Shown here piece after piece: positions 48,605 to 57,799 of a DNA stretch of 63,141 bases. The position numbers were made by a program, and so were the translations under genes. The stretch's first letter is position 1; the number at the start of each line of letters is the position of its first letter. This DNA comes from SAR86 cluster bacterium (GTDB taxonomy: Bacteria; Pseudomonadota; Gammaproteobacteria; Magnimaribacterales; Magnimaribacteraceae): contig JAQWNM010000018.1 in assembly GCA_029268615.1 (NCBI GenBank), forward strand, positions 1-63,141, given 5' to 3'. Below the pieces are notes generated by a model. The model saw nothing but the letters and a program-made list of their open reading frames with translations. It did no database searches and was not told the DNA's origin.

Positions 48605-49339
48605 ATGATAGATATAATTGGACACAGGGGAGCTTCTGAAGATGCACCGGAAAATACACTGGCTGCGATTGAAGAGGCTTGGAAGCAACAAGCAGACGGC
48701 GTTGAGGTTGACGTTAGGATCACTTCTGATGGGAACCTAGTTTGTATACATGATAATAACTTCTTGAGAACCACTGGGAAAGATAACTTGATAGATGAAT
48801 TAAGCTTAGAAGAAATTAAGAAGCTAGATGCAGGATCTTGGCGAGGAAAAGAATGGACTAACTCAGCAGTCCCTACTTTACTTGAAGTCTTAAACTCCAT
48901 GCCTGAAAATAAAAAAATATTTATAGAAGTAAAGTCAGGTATAGAAGTAAAAGAGTCTCTAATAAACACAATACAAGAGTCTAAAATTTCTGAAAAAATG
49001 GTTTATATAATATCTTTCAATAGAGAAATTTTGAGTCAAGTGAAAAAGGACCTACCAGGCATAAAGACTAATTTTCTTATTTCCTTTGACCAAAGTAATA
49101 TTCTAGACATAGACTCTTTAAATTCTGTAATACTGAAGAGTAATATAGATGGAATTGGCGCTCAAGCACATCCTCAATTAACAGAAAGCTTCATAAATTC
49201 TATTACCGCTATTAATAAAAAAGTGCATGTTTGGACTGTTGATCAACCAGAACAGGCTAAGCTTTATTCCAGGTTGGGCCTGAGTTCGATAACAACTAAT
49301 AGACCGGGCGAAATTAAAACCCTTTTACTAGCTTCCTAG
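48605..49339 (+). CDS. ugpQ: Glycerophosphodiester phosphodiesterase
   Basis: 244 residues. The GDPD motif is IGHRGASEDAPENTLAAIEE, with the metal residues in VEVDVRITSDG and the second histidine in CIHDN. WTVDQPEQAK closes the barrel. It releases glycerol 3-phosphate from phospholipid head groups. No signal peptide, so cytoplasmic as UgpQ. The ATG follows the nrdB stop with no gap. Confidence 0.9.
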   Translation: MIDIIGHRGASEDAPENTLAAIEEAWKQQADGVEVDVRITSDGNLVCIHDNNFLRTTGKDNLIDELSLEEIKKLDAGSWRGKEWTNSAVPTLLEVLNSMPENKKIFIEVKSGIEVKESLINTIQESKISEKMVYIISFNREILSQVKKDLPGIKTNFLISFDQSNILDIDSLNSVILKSNIDGIGAQAHPQLTESFINSITAINKKVHVWTVDQPEQAKLYSRLGLSSITTNRPGEIKTLLLAS

Positions 49340-49383
49340 AATTTTCCTTTCTTTTCTTCTAAATTCTTTAGATAATATGCTAA

Positions 49384-49755
49384 ATGAAACATAATCAAAC
49401 ATTCTTAGAGCTTGTTCAAGATGCTCTTTCCAGAGTTAGTGAAATAGATACAATACAACTTAAATCTAAATTAGATTCTCAAGAAGAAATTTACATAATA
49501 GACACTAGAGAAGATAGAGAATGGGACCAAGGAAGAATTCCTAATTCCTTGCATCTAGGAAAAGGCATAATAGAAAGAGATATAGAGAATTCAATACCAA
49601 ACAGAGATGCTCAAATAGTCCTTTATTGTCAGGGCGGTTTTAGGTCAGCATTAGCTGCAGATAACCTTCTAAAAATGGGTTATAAAAGTCCTATTTCCCT
49701 GAGTGGTGGATTTTCTGAATGGGCAAACAATGGCTTTGATATAGAATCTAATTAA
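49384..49755 (+). CDS. Rhodanese-like domain protein
   Basis: 123 residues, a single rhodanese domain. The active-site loop is YCQGGFRSA with the catalytic cysteine. IIDTREDREWDQGRIPNSLHL is the conserved N-terminal half (shown here in its longer form: DTRE, then GRIPNSLHL). Probable sulfur-transfer role, partner unknown. In the same direction as nrdAB-ugpQ and the GST gene. Confidence 0.88.
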   Translation: MKHNQTFLELVQDALSRVSEIDTIQLKSKLDSQEEIYIIDTREDREWDQGRIPNSLHLGKGIIERDIENSIPNRDAQIVLYCQGGFRSALAADNLLKMGYKSPISLSGGFSEWANNGFDIESN

Positions 49756-49764
49756 AGTTATATC

Positions 49765-50376
49765 GTGAAGCTTTATACAACTGAAGGTGCTCCAAACCCA
49801 AGAAGAGTTAGAATTTTTCTTGCTGAAAAAGGAATTGACATTCCTATTGAAGAAATTTCAATCATGAAACAAGAGCATAAAACGGATGAGTACAAAAAAA
49901 TTTCTCCATTTAGTAGAGTTCCTGCCTTAGTCCTCGATGATGGATCAATCATTTTAGAAAGTGTAGCAATATGTTATTACTTTGAATTACAAAATCCTGA
50001 ACCCTCTCTTTTTGGAAACACAGATATGGAGAAAGTGGTCATAGAGATGCAAAATAGAAAAATGGAATTGGAGCTATTAATGACAGTAGCTGGTGCTTTC
50101 AGGCATACTCATCCAGCCTTTTCAGGTCTTGAAAATCAAAATACTGAATTTGGACTTGTTCAAAAATCTTTAGCTGAAAAAAGATTAAAATACCTAAATC
50201 AGGAATTATCAGACAAAGAATTTATTGGAGGTAAGAATTACTCTATAGCGGATATTACTTGCCTATGTGCAATTGATTTTTGTCGGCCTGCTAAAATTGA
50301 AATTCCAGAATCTCATAAGAATTTAAATAGATGGATTCAGGAAATAAAAGAAAGACCGTCTTCTAATATAGTTTAA
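49765..50376 (+). CDS. Glutathione S-transferase family protein
   Basis: 203 residues. The N-terminal thioredoxin-like domain has KLYTTEGAPNPRRVRIFLAE and the cis-proline/gamma-Glu site RVPALVLDDGSIILES. The C-terminal all-helical domain has YSIADITCLCAIDF. The start codon is GTG at 49765. Cytosolic; possible detoxification of electrophiles. Confidence 0.9.
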   Translation: MKLYTTEGAPNPRRVRIFLAEKGIDIPIEEISIMKQEHKTDEYKKISPFSRVPALVLDDGSIILESVAICYYFELQNPEPSLFGNTDMEKVVIEMQNRKMELELLMTVAGAFRHTHPAFSGLENQNTEFGLVQKSLAEKRLKYLNQELSDKEFIGGKNYSIADITCLCAIDFCRPAKIEIPESHKNLNRWIQEIKERPSSNIV

Positions 50377-50385
50377 ATTTAATAT

Positions 50386-52503
50386 TTAATTGATCTCTTC
50401 TCTAAGAACTGCTGAATGCTCTTCTATAAAGCGTTTTATAGAAGCTTTATTTTTATCGCAAAATAAAGACTGATTACCTGATATTTCTTCAGAATTATAA
50501 ACTAGTTCACAGCTATTTCCTCCCAAGCTAGCCTCAGTTGATAATATTGAAGATCTTATTTGCCTATCTCTTTCATCTAGCAAGGGGCCTATAACTCCAT
50601 GCCAATCGAATTGATTATCTAGAATTGATTGTATTTCCTGGTATAGAAGGTCTTTGTTTGTAGTATTGGAAAATATCAATGTCCATAATAATGGAACTCC
50701 TGTAGGGTATAAAGGACTTCCTGCCCAATCGGGATATCCTTGTGCAGGGAAAGCTCGCATTTGTATAATATCTCTAAAAGCTTTATTAAAATTTAGAATA
50801 CCAGTATTGCATAATGGATGATCTGGCTCTGCAGCGCAGTCGATACTTGGTATATCAATTAAAGTAAAATCAAAATCTGTAGGGATATAAATCCACTTGT
50901 TAGATGGTTCGTTGAAATAAAGATAATAATTATTTGCAACCCTAACATAATGGTCTACCGCTCCAAGAACTATCTCGGCTGCTTGTGCCTTGATAAAGCC
51001 TTCCACATCAAATCTTGTAGCTAATCTTTCTGCTGTTGGATAAGTTTGTACAAATTTAGCAAAACTAATTAATTCTGCTCTGGCTTCTTTTAAAGATTTC
51101 TTTTTAGTTTTGAGATCATAGGATGGCTGATAAGGAACAAATTGAGAAACATTTCCTGCATTACCGTTTTTATTTATAGGTGAATTAACAAAAGTAGGGT
51201 TTTGATAGTTTTCAGTTCCTAGCCACTCTTCTCTAGTCTCTGGATCTGACTTTTCAACACCTATGATACAAAAGTTTGTATTAAAAAATTGTTCGCTATC
51301 TTCATAAGGTATGCAACTCTCGTCAACTACATCTGCACCTGATAAATTACCTACGCCTACTTTAAATAAATAACCATTCTTATCGAAGTAGCTTTTTAAA
51401 AATGGTTTATCTATCTGTTCTACCATTATGAAAACTCCCATATCAAATGTCTGAGGCAAGGGTTTATTAAAAAGAGACTGTTCATTGCTCCCTGTGATAA
51501 CAAATTCTATGGAGATATGGGTCGCCCTAGCTGCAGGAACGCCTATTTTATTTAAAATCTCATGAGCAAGCACTTCTCTTTGATATGTAGGATCATCTCG
51601 ATTATACCTAAACCTTAATTTGTCTATATCTCTAAATTCCCTTCCATCTGCTTCTTTATATTCTGGTATATTCTGACCTATAATCTTAAAACAAGAATCA
51701 TTGTCTACCGATGCCGGAATTCCGTTATCATCAATGCAAGAGTAAACACTCTCATCATCTTCAAATTCTTCATCAAATTTAATAGAAAAACTAAACCTTT
51801 GGGGCTTTGATGGTCCAGTTCCTGCTCGTTTTGCACTGTCATCTATAGGAAATTGTCTGCTTGTATTGCCCTGCATCTTAAAAGCTACTTTTTCTATAGA
51901 TTCAACAATCATACCTTGATCGTCTATAAAATCGAAATCTGCTTGACGATATACTTCACTATGCGTCCAGGAACTTAGAGCAAAGGCAGGACCGGAAGCA
52001 TTCCTAACGCTGTAATTAGATCTCGCTGTATCTAATACTAAAGCAGACCATTCCTCTAAAGAAATTGTTAATCTTATTTTATTTATTTTATCTAGAGAAA
52101 AGAGAGAAATATTTTTTTCATCTTCGCAAACAACTCTTACGTTAGATATATTGTCTGAATCGATAGCTCCCTTCTCATTTGTAATTTCGCAGTCTTGTCG
52201 TGCTGGCTCTCTTTCTACTTCTACCTCATATTCCGTTCCAGTTACTAATTTATTTTTGAAAGAAAAATTTCCATTACTCTCAACTATCAAAGACTGTTCG
52301 TTTACTTTTAACTCTATGTCTCTAATGCTATTTAATCCTGATAGAGTGCCTGAAATTGTGTAGCCAGGATTAGGTGGGGTTGGAGTTTCTGGAAGTGCGG
52401 AAACTATTTCTATATCTGCAGATCCACCACCTCCGCCTCCACAAGAAACTAAGAGGTAAAGTAAAAAAATAATGATCCATCTCATAAATTTATTTACCCG
52501 CAT
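50386..52503 (-). CDS. CotH-kinase family lipoprotein
   Basis: 705 residues. A lipoprotein signal ends at the lipobox LLVSC (Cys21) followed by a Gly-rich linker. A small beta domain covers about residues 45-130, then the CotH kinase-like domain: FKMQGNTSRQF, LRFRYNRDDPTYQREVLAHE, GVFIMVEQID and, near residue 540, WIYIPTDFDF with the metal-binding Asp pair. CotH proteins are atypical protein kinases, known for spore coat and cell-surface proteins. A later ATG at 52485 would give a shorter signal. Surface or periplasmic; target unknown. Confidence 0.82.
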   Translation of the reverse strand: MRVNKFMRWIIIFLLYLLVSCGGGGGGSADIEIVSALPETPTPPNPGYTISGTLSGLNSIRDIELKVNEQSLIVESNGNFSFKNKLVTGTEYEVEVEREPARQDCEITNEKGAIDSDNISNVRVVCEDEKNISLFSLDKINKIRLTISLEEWSALVLDTARSNYSVRNASGPAFALSSWTHSEVYRQADFDFIDDQGMIVESIEKVAFKMQGNTSRQFPIDDSAKRAGTGPSKPQRFSFSIKFDEEFEDDESVYSCIDDNGIPASVDNDSCFKIIGQNIPEYKEADGREFRDIDKLRFRYNRDDPTYQREVLAHEILNKIGVPAARATHISIEFVITGSNEQSLFNKPLPQTFDMGVFIMVEQIDKPFLKSYFDKNGYLFKVGVGNLSGADVVDESCIPYEDSEQFFNTNFCIIGVEKSDPETREEWLGTENYQNPTFVNSPINKNGNAGNVSQFVPYQPSYDLKTKKKSLKEARAELISFAKFVQTYPTAERLATRFDVEGFIKAQAAEIVLGAVDHYVRVANNYYLYFNEPSNKWIYIPTDFDFTLIDIPSIDCAAEPDHPLCNTGILNFNKAFRDIIQMRAFPAQGYPDWAGSPLYPTGVPLLWTLIFSNTTNKDLLYQEIQSILDNQFDWHGVIGPLLDERDRQIRSSILSTEASLGGNSCELVYNSEEISGNQSLFCDKNKASIKRFIEEHSAVLREEIN

Positions 52504-52578
52504 TTTAATTCTGTTTATATCATAATATTAATATGACTTATTATCTTATTACAAATAATAACGCCTTTTGTGTATTCT

Positions 52579-53112
52579 TTATTTATCTTTTAAAGATAGC
52601 TCTTTCCTTAAATAAATCTGTCTTTTTTTTAATTTTTGTCTTAAAGATTTAATTCTCTTTTTAAAACGTTTATTTATCTCTTCCTGAGTAGGTTCAGGCT
52701 CTAAAGATAAATTCATACTCATCTTTTCCAATAAATTTAACTTTTTTCCTTCTACTTTTCTAGATTGAATTAACAAATTTAGGTCATCTAGCTTTTCTTG
52801 TCTTTTTTGCATTATTTCATAAACACTAGGAGGTCCCTTTAAATCCATAATTTCAATTCTTACAAATTCTTTAAATATTCTTTGTTTGGTTATCTTTTTC
52901 TTGTCAATATCATCTTTAGATTCTACTTTTAAATAGTCCTTCTTTTTATAAGAAGAATTTAAAGAATCATAACTCTGCATATCCTCTATACGTTTCTCAT
53001 TTAAAGTAGATTTTTGTTTAAATTCATTAGAATCTAATCCAAAAGGTTTTTCTCCATAAATAAAAAATGTAATAAACAATGAAGATAAAAAAAGAATAAA
53101 AGTATTATTCAT
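52579..53112 (-). CDS. Exported lysine-rich coiled-coil protein, unknown function
   Basis: 177 residues, not recognised. A signal peptide (MNNTFILFLSSLFITFFIYG) precedes a highly charged chain. A conserved-looking centre reads LKGPPSVYEIMQKRQEKL, and a basic helical end (about 135-177) is rich in Lys and Arg and likely a coiled coil. It lies upstream of the CotH lipoprotein in the same direction, so the two may work together. Confidence 0.6.
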   Translation of the reverse strand: MNNTFILFLSSLFITFFIYGEKPFGLDSNEFKQKSTLNEKRIEDMQSYDSLNSSYKKKDYLKVESKDDIDKKKITKQRIFKEFVRIEIMDLKGPPSVYEIMQKRQEKLDDLNLLIQSRKVEGKKLNLLEKMSMNLSLEPEPTQEEINKRFKKRIKSLRQKLKKRQIYLRKELSLKDK

Positions 53113-53163
53113 TCTGGCCTCCTAATTTGATTAATTTTACACCTTATAATAGATATAGTGCAC

Positions 53164-53418
53164 TTACGAACTTATTTTACTTCTGATTAATTTAAGCTTC
53201 TCTTTCTTGGTAAGAGTCTTTACGAATATTTCTCTTTTTAAGGCTGAACCTCTGTCTTTGCACAGCTCTTGATACAATAATTTAAACGGACCTCTTCCTT
53301 TTGTATATTTAGCTCCTGATCCATTGGTATGAGCTAATAGTCTTTTTTCTAGATTATTAGTTATTCCCGTATATAGAGTTCTATCTTTACATTCTAGAAT
53401 ATATAAATGCCAACACAT
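53164..53418 (-). CDS. GIY-YIG domain protein (UPF0213/YhbQ family)
   Basis: 84 residues. The GIY-YIG core is LYILECKDRTLYTGITNN, with the Arg in NLEKRLLAHTNG and the catalytic Glu in ALKREIFVK. Small stand-alone members such as YhbQ are thought to be nucleases in DNA repair; the exact job is unclear. Confidence 0.88.
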   Translation of the reverse strand: MCWHLYILECKDRTLYTGITNNLEKRLLAHTNGSGAKYTKGRGPFKLLYQELCKDRGSALKREIFVKTLTKKEKLKLIRSKISS

Positions 53419-53438
53419 ATAAAATTGAAAATAAGGTT

Positions 53439-54689
53439 CTAAGAATCCCTGGGCTGAAAGTCTAATACTGTTGCATTTATGCAGTACCGAGGTTTTCCTC
53501 TTGGACCATCAGGAAAAACATGACCTAAATGAATTCCAGATGTTTTGGATCTTATTTCTATTCTTCTCATGCCAAAACTGTTATCAGGTCTTTCAATTAC
53601 AGACCCGGGTATAGGTTGTGTGAAAGAGAGCCATCCGGTACCAGAATTAAATCTATATCTTGTGTCAAATAAAGCAGCTCCGCTCAGCTTATCTACGAAA
53701 GTACCATCTGGTGTATTTTTAAAAATTTCGTATTCTTTGCAATACCTCTGATCAGTTCCTTCTTCAAATGCTACATTGAATGCCTCTGAATTTCCTAACT
53801 TAAAAGCTCCTAAAACTTTATAAAATTCTTTAGATGACATATATCCCTGATTCCCAAAAACCTCTTTACCATCATTTATAAAAATGATGGTTGGAGTAGC
53901 CCATGTTTCTGTGTAGACAGATAAGCCCCCTAATTCAGAGGCCAACCTAAACTGCACTGGAATAGAACCCTCATAAGAAGAAAGAACTTCTTTTCTGAAT
54001 TTTTCGCAGTAAGGACAATAATTTTCAGATTCTATTACTAATATATGCTTATCTTTCATCAATAACGAATTGTCTACCTGATTAGAAGCTGAATTACTTA
54101 AAAAAGTAACTCCGGTTGAGTGATCAGGACAGTAACCATTAGGATTCTTTAAAAGATAATCCTGATGGTAATTTTCTGCTTCATGAAAAACGACTAGGGG
54201 CTTGACTTCTGTAGAAATTTTTCCATATCCAGAATCAAAAAGGAGCCCTTGGTACTCTTCTAGCACTTTTCTTACAGTGTCTTCTTGGAAACTTTCTGTA
54301 ATTAAGATAATAGATCTATATTGAGTACCCAAATCATTACCTTGCCTATTAACTTGAGTTGGATCGTGAGATTCAAAAAATTCTTTCAATATATTCTGGA
54401 GATTTATTTTATTTGAATTAAAAATAACTTTAACCACTTCTGCATGATTGTTAGGATTGAATCGATTCCTTATTTTAGTTATTTCTCTATATTTAGGTTC
54501 AACGCCTTCTCCATCAGCATATCCTGAAATAGCATCAATAACTCCGGGTATTTCTTGATACATTTTTTCAGCACCCCAAAAACATCCTGAGCCTAAAACT
54601 ATTGATTTAATGTGATTTGTACCTTCTATATCTTCTGTTTTTAAAGAATTAATGAAAACGCTGCAAATTAAAATAAATATAATTTTCAT
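53439..54689 (-). CDS. msrAB: Exported MsrA-thioredoxin-MsrB methionine sulfoxide reductase fusion
   Basis: 416 residues with a signal peptide (about 1-18). The MsrA domain (28-190) has the catalytic Cys36 in GSGCFWGAE. A thioredoxin-like domain (about 213-295) has Cys225-Pro-Tyr-Cys228. The MsrB domain (305-416) has GTGWLSF and the catalytic Cys403 in RYCINA. The four zinc cysteines of most MsrBs are absent (TFVDKLSG in place of a CxxC). The fused thioredoxin could recycle both reductases in the periplasm. Confidence 0.88.
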   Translation of the reverse strand: MKIIFILICSVFINSLKTEDIEGTNHIKSIVLGSGCFWGAEKMYQEIPGVIDAISGYADGEGVEPKYREITKIRNRFNPNNHAEVVKVIFNSNKINLQNILKEFFESHDPTQVNRQGNDLGTQYRSIILITESFQEDTVRKVLEEYQGLLFDSGYGKISTEVKPLVVFHEAENYHQDYLLKNPNGYCPDHSTGVTFLSNSASNQVDNSLLMKDKHILVIESENYCPYCEKFRKEVLSSYEGSIPVQFRLASELGGLSVYTETWATPTIIFINDGKEVFGNQGYMSSKEFYKVLGAFKLGNSEAFNVAFEEGTDQRYCKEYEIFKNTPDGTFVDKLSGAALFDTRYRFNSGTGWLSFTQPIPGSVIERPDNSFGMRRIEIRSKTSGIHLGHVFPDGPRGKPRYCINATVLDFQPRDS

Positions 54690-54697
54690 AATCTAAT

Positions 54698-54853
54698 TTA
54701 ATCTATCAAAATCTTAACTAATAATAAAACTAAAACCAAAAGTACAACTCCTGTTGTAAGCCAAGATCTGAGATTTTCTTCTGTTTCATAAGAATCTTGA
54801 TTTGAGAAGTTTTTTTCAAGTTGCTCTTTTTTTTGATCTCCTATTTTTTTCAT
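54698..54853 (-). CDS. Small single-helix membrane protein, unknown function
   Basis: A 51-residue frame from ATG 54853. A charged N-terminal half (MKKIGDQKKEQLEKNF) leads to one strong membrane helix (WLTTGVVLLVLVLLLVKILI) at the C-terminal end. The layout of hydrophilic head and tail-anchor helix is unlikely by chance. It lies just upstream of the Msr fusion gene in the same direction. No family recognised. Confidence 0.5.
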   Translation of the reverse strand: MKKIGDQKKEQLEKNFSNQDSYETEENLRSWLTTGVVLLVLVLLLVKILID

Positions 54854-54950
54854 TTTTCTATTCTATTATATAAATAAATCAAATAAAGATGTTCTGGATG
54901 ATAGGTTTTTATTAGAATAATCAAATTAAATCATTTATAAAAACTCCTGC

Positions 54951-55490
54951 ATGGAACTTGAAGAAACAAGCATACAAGGTGCCTACCTTATAAAACATCA
55001 ATCTTTCTCAGATGATAGAGGCCTTTTCTATGAAATGGTAGCCCAAGATGTACTGAATGGAGTAGATAGTCCTGAGTTAAATAAAATTAATATTTCTGAA
55101 TCAAACTATGGAGTTCTAAGGGGGCTCCATTATCAAATAAAGGAGCCCCAAATAAAATTTGTTTCATGCTTGAAAGGTAAAGTAATTGATTTTGCAGTTG
55201 ATATAAGGAAACAGTCTTCTTCATTTGGAGAGGTAATCCAATATGAACTTACTGAAGAAGAGCCAGAAACATTATATTTACCTTTAGGTGTTGCCCATGG
55301 ATTTATTAGCCTTTCTGAAAGGTCATTGCTTCTATATCTTGTGTCTGGAATCTATAATAACAAGTTGGAGAGAGGTATTAATTATAAAAGTATTGATCTT
55401 AACTTACCCATAGAACCTATTTTAATAAATAAAAGAGATACAAACTGGCCAAATTTTGATGAAGCAGAATACTATGAGAATAAAATATGA
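54951..55490 (+). CDS. rfbC: dTDP-4-dehydrorhamnose 3,5-epimerase-like protein
   Basis: 179-residue RmlC-type cupin. Active-site motifs are DDRGLFYE, the substrate pair VLRGLHYQ, the His in VAHGFISL and the Tyr in GIYNNKLERG. Epimerises a nucleotide-linked 4-keto-6-deoxysugar. First gene of the five-gene sugar operon; ATGA overlap with the next gene. It might act at one carbon only, as in some antibiotic sugar pathways. Confidence 0.86.
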   Translation: MELEETSIQGAYLIKHQSFSDDRGLFYEMVAQDVLNGVDSPELNKINISESNYGVLRGLHYQIKEPQIKFVSCLKGKVIDFAVDIRKQSSSFGEVIQYELTEEEPETLYLPLGVAHGFISLSERSLLLYLVSGIYNNKLERGINYKSIDLNLPIEPILINKRDTNWPNFDEAEYYENKI

Positions 55491-56698
55491 AATGTAGATT
55501 TAGCGGAAAAGATATTCCTCGAATAATAACCTTTGGGCAAATGCCGTTAGGGAATGGTTTTTTAAAAGAACAGAATCCAAAAGAAGAATACTTCTATGAA
55601 ATGTCTGTCTCAGTAAATAGTGAAATAGGGTTATTGCAACTTGAAGAACAGCCTGACCCAACGCAAATGTTTCATGAAAATTATGCATTTTACAGCAGGT
55701 CGTCTTCTTTCATGAAGTTACACTTTAAAGAGATGGCGGGGGAAATAAAAAGTCTATTGCAGAATAAATTTTCAAATGATAAAAATCCTTTTGTTGTTGA
55801 GATTGGGTCAAATGATGGAGTTATGTTAGAACATTTGGTTGTTAATGATATACCTTGCTTGGGTGTGGAACCTTCTAAAAATGTTGCAGAAATATCTCAT
55901 GAATATGGAGTAGAGACAATAAATGAATTTATGTCAGAAATAACAGCCAATAATATTCTTGCCTCTTATAGTGAAGCAAATGTCATTTATTCAGCTAATG
56001 TATTTTGTCATATACCTGATTTAAATGATCTAGCTAAAGCTTGTTCTGTTTTATTAAAAGATGGTGGTTATCTTATATTTGAGGACCCATATTTAGCTGA
56101 TATCCTAGAAAAGATATCCTATGATCAAATTTATGATGAACATGTATATTTATTTTCGTGCTTTGCAGTAAAAAATATTTTTGGTAAATATGGATTAAGA
56201 TTAGTTGACTGCAAACACCTAAACACTCATGGCGGCTCTATGCGATACTATTTAAGAAAGTCCAGCTCTACAGAAGAATCAGATCAACTAAAAAATCAAT
56301 TAGAGTATGAAGAAAAATTAGGAGTCCTTTCAATGCCTTCTTATAAGGAATTTTCTGATAAATGTGAAATTGCTAAGAAAGGATTTAAAAGTAAGCTAGA
56401 ATCTTTAAAAGAAGACAAGAAAACTATCTTAGGTTATGGAGCCACTTCGAAGAGCACAACTATCCTCAATTACTGTGAAGTAGGTCCTGAATTAATTGAT
56501 TTTATTGTTGATACTACACCAACAAAACAAAATACCTTTACACCAGGAAAGCATATTCCTGTTTTACCTTATACAAAATTTTCTCCTCATCCTGATGTAT
56601 CTGTTTTATTTGCTTGGAATCATCAGAAAGAAATTATGGCTAAAGAAGAGCAGTATAAAGGCGAATGGATGACTCACTTATATAAAGAATATCAATAA
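55487..56698 (+). CDS. Sugar C-methyltransferase-like SAM enzyme
   Basis: 403 residues with the three-part plan of TylCIII/EvaC-type sugar C-methyltransferases. An N-terminal leader (ITFGQMPLGNGFL) is followed by a SAM domain (VVEIGSNDGVMLEHL) and a C-terminal domain (ILGYGATSKSTTILNY). The usual zinc-finger cysteines are lost: only Cys3 remains in the first pair, and the second pair reads VNSEIGLLQL. Likely adds a methyl group to a keto-deoxysugar. Confidence 0.84.
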   Translation: MKCRFSGKDIPRIITFGQMPLGNGFLKEQNPKEEYFYEMSVSVNSEIGLLQLEEQPDPTQMFHENYAFYSRSSSFMKLHFKEMAGEIKSLLQNKFSNDKNPFVVEIGSNDGVMLEHLVVNDIPCLGVEPSKNVAEISHEYGVETINEFMSEITANNILASYSEANVIYSANVFCHIPDLNDLAKACSVLLKDGGYLIFEDPYLADILEKISYDQIYDEHVYLFSCFAVKNIFGKYGLRLVDCKHLNTHGGSMRYYLRKSSSTEESDQLKNQLEYEEKLGVLSMPSYKEFSDKCEIAKKGFKSKLESLKEDKKTILGYGATSKSTTILNYCEVGPELIDFIVDTTPTKQNTFTPGKHIPVLPYTKFSPHPDVSVLFAWNHQKEIMAKEEQYKGEWMTHLYKEYQ

Positions 56699-56701
56699 AC
56701 A

Positions 56702-57799
56702 TTGAAAACATTTTTTGCAAACCCCAAGATAGGCTTTGTAGAAAGTAAAAGTTCTATATCTAAGGCATTATCTAAGCTAATAGATAGTGGTAATTATATT
56801 CTTGGTGAAAATGTTTTACGCTTCGAAGAAGAGTTTAATGACTACCTAGGGAGTAAAGGTTACTTTATTTCTTGTGCCAGCGGAACTGATGCAATAACTC
56901 TATCCATTAAAATAAATGGAATAAAACCAGGGTCGAAGATTATTGTCCCTTCTCATACAGCAGCTGCGTCAATATTAGGAATTTTAAATGCTGGATGTAT
57001 CCCAATTTATGTTGATGTGAATGAGTCAAATCTTCTTATTTCCTTTGAAGAAATTAAAAGAACTATTTCTAGGTATAAATGCAAAGCGATACTTGCAGTG
57101 CATCTTTATGGTCATGGGATAGAAATTAATAAATTGAAAAAGTTAATTAAGAATAGCGGCATTAAGATAATAGAAGATTGTGCTCAAAGCACTGGTACCT
57201 TAATAAATAATAAACAATCTGGTACTTTATCTGATGCAGGGTGCTTTAGCTTCTTCCCGACTAAAAACTTAGGTGCTTTGGGAGATGGAGGAGGAATTTG
57301 GGTTCCATCAAAAAAAATGAAAGGTAGAGCAATAGCTTTAAGGCAGTATGGTTGGGATAAAAAAAGAAATGTCACAATTGAAGGGGGAATAAACTCTAGA
57401 CTAGATGAATTACAAGCTGCAATTTTAAGGATAAAACTTAAAAAGCTCCCTAAAGAGATAAAAAAACGAAGAAATATTGCAAAAATTTATGATAAATATC
57501 TCGACTCAAGATTTATAAGAATTTCTTACTCCCCAAATCAGGAATGTTCTTATCACTTATTTGTAGTTAGAACGAAATCAAGAAGTAAGCTGCTGAGATA
57601 TTTGGCAGAGAGGAATATCTTTTTGGGGATACACTATTATCCTCCTAATCATAAAAATGGAGTATTGAGCAAATATACAAAACATGATCTAAAGATCACA
57701 AATCAAATTTCAAGAGAGGTAATCTCTTTACCTTTATACCCTGAATTACAAAAAAAAACCCAGTTATCTATTATAAAAAAACTGAATGAATTTAAATGA
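56702..57799 (+). CDS. DegT/DnrJ/EryC1 family sugar aminotransferase
   Basis: 365 residues, PLP-dependent. The PLP lysine lies in FFPTKNLGALGDGG; CASGTDAITLSI and the AQSTGT segment shape the active site, and SRLDELQAAIL is highly conserved. Puts an amino group on a keto-sugar. The start is TTG at 56702. Overlaps the following isomerase gene by four bases. Confidence 0.9.
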   Translation: MKTFFANPKIGFVESKSSISKALSKLIDSGNYILGENVLRFEEEFNDYLGSKGYFISCASGTDAITLSIKINGIKPGSKIIVPSHTAAASILGILNAGCIPIYVDVNESNLLISFEEIKRTISRYKCKAILAVHLYGHGIEINKLKKLIKNSGIKIIEDCAQSTGTLINNKQSGTLSDAGCFSFFPTKNLGALGDGGGIWVPSKKMKGRAIALRQYGWDKKRNVTIEGGINSRLDELQAAILRIKLKKLPKEIKKRRNIAKIYDKYLDSRFIRISYSPNQECSYHLFVVRTKSRSKLLRYLAERNIFLGIHYYPPNHKNGVLSKYTKHDLKITNQISREVISLPLYPELQKKTQLSIIKKLNEFK

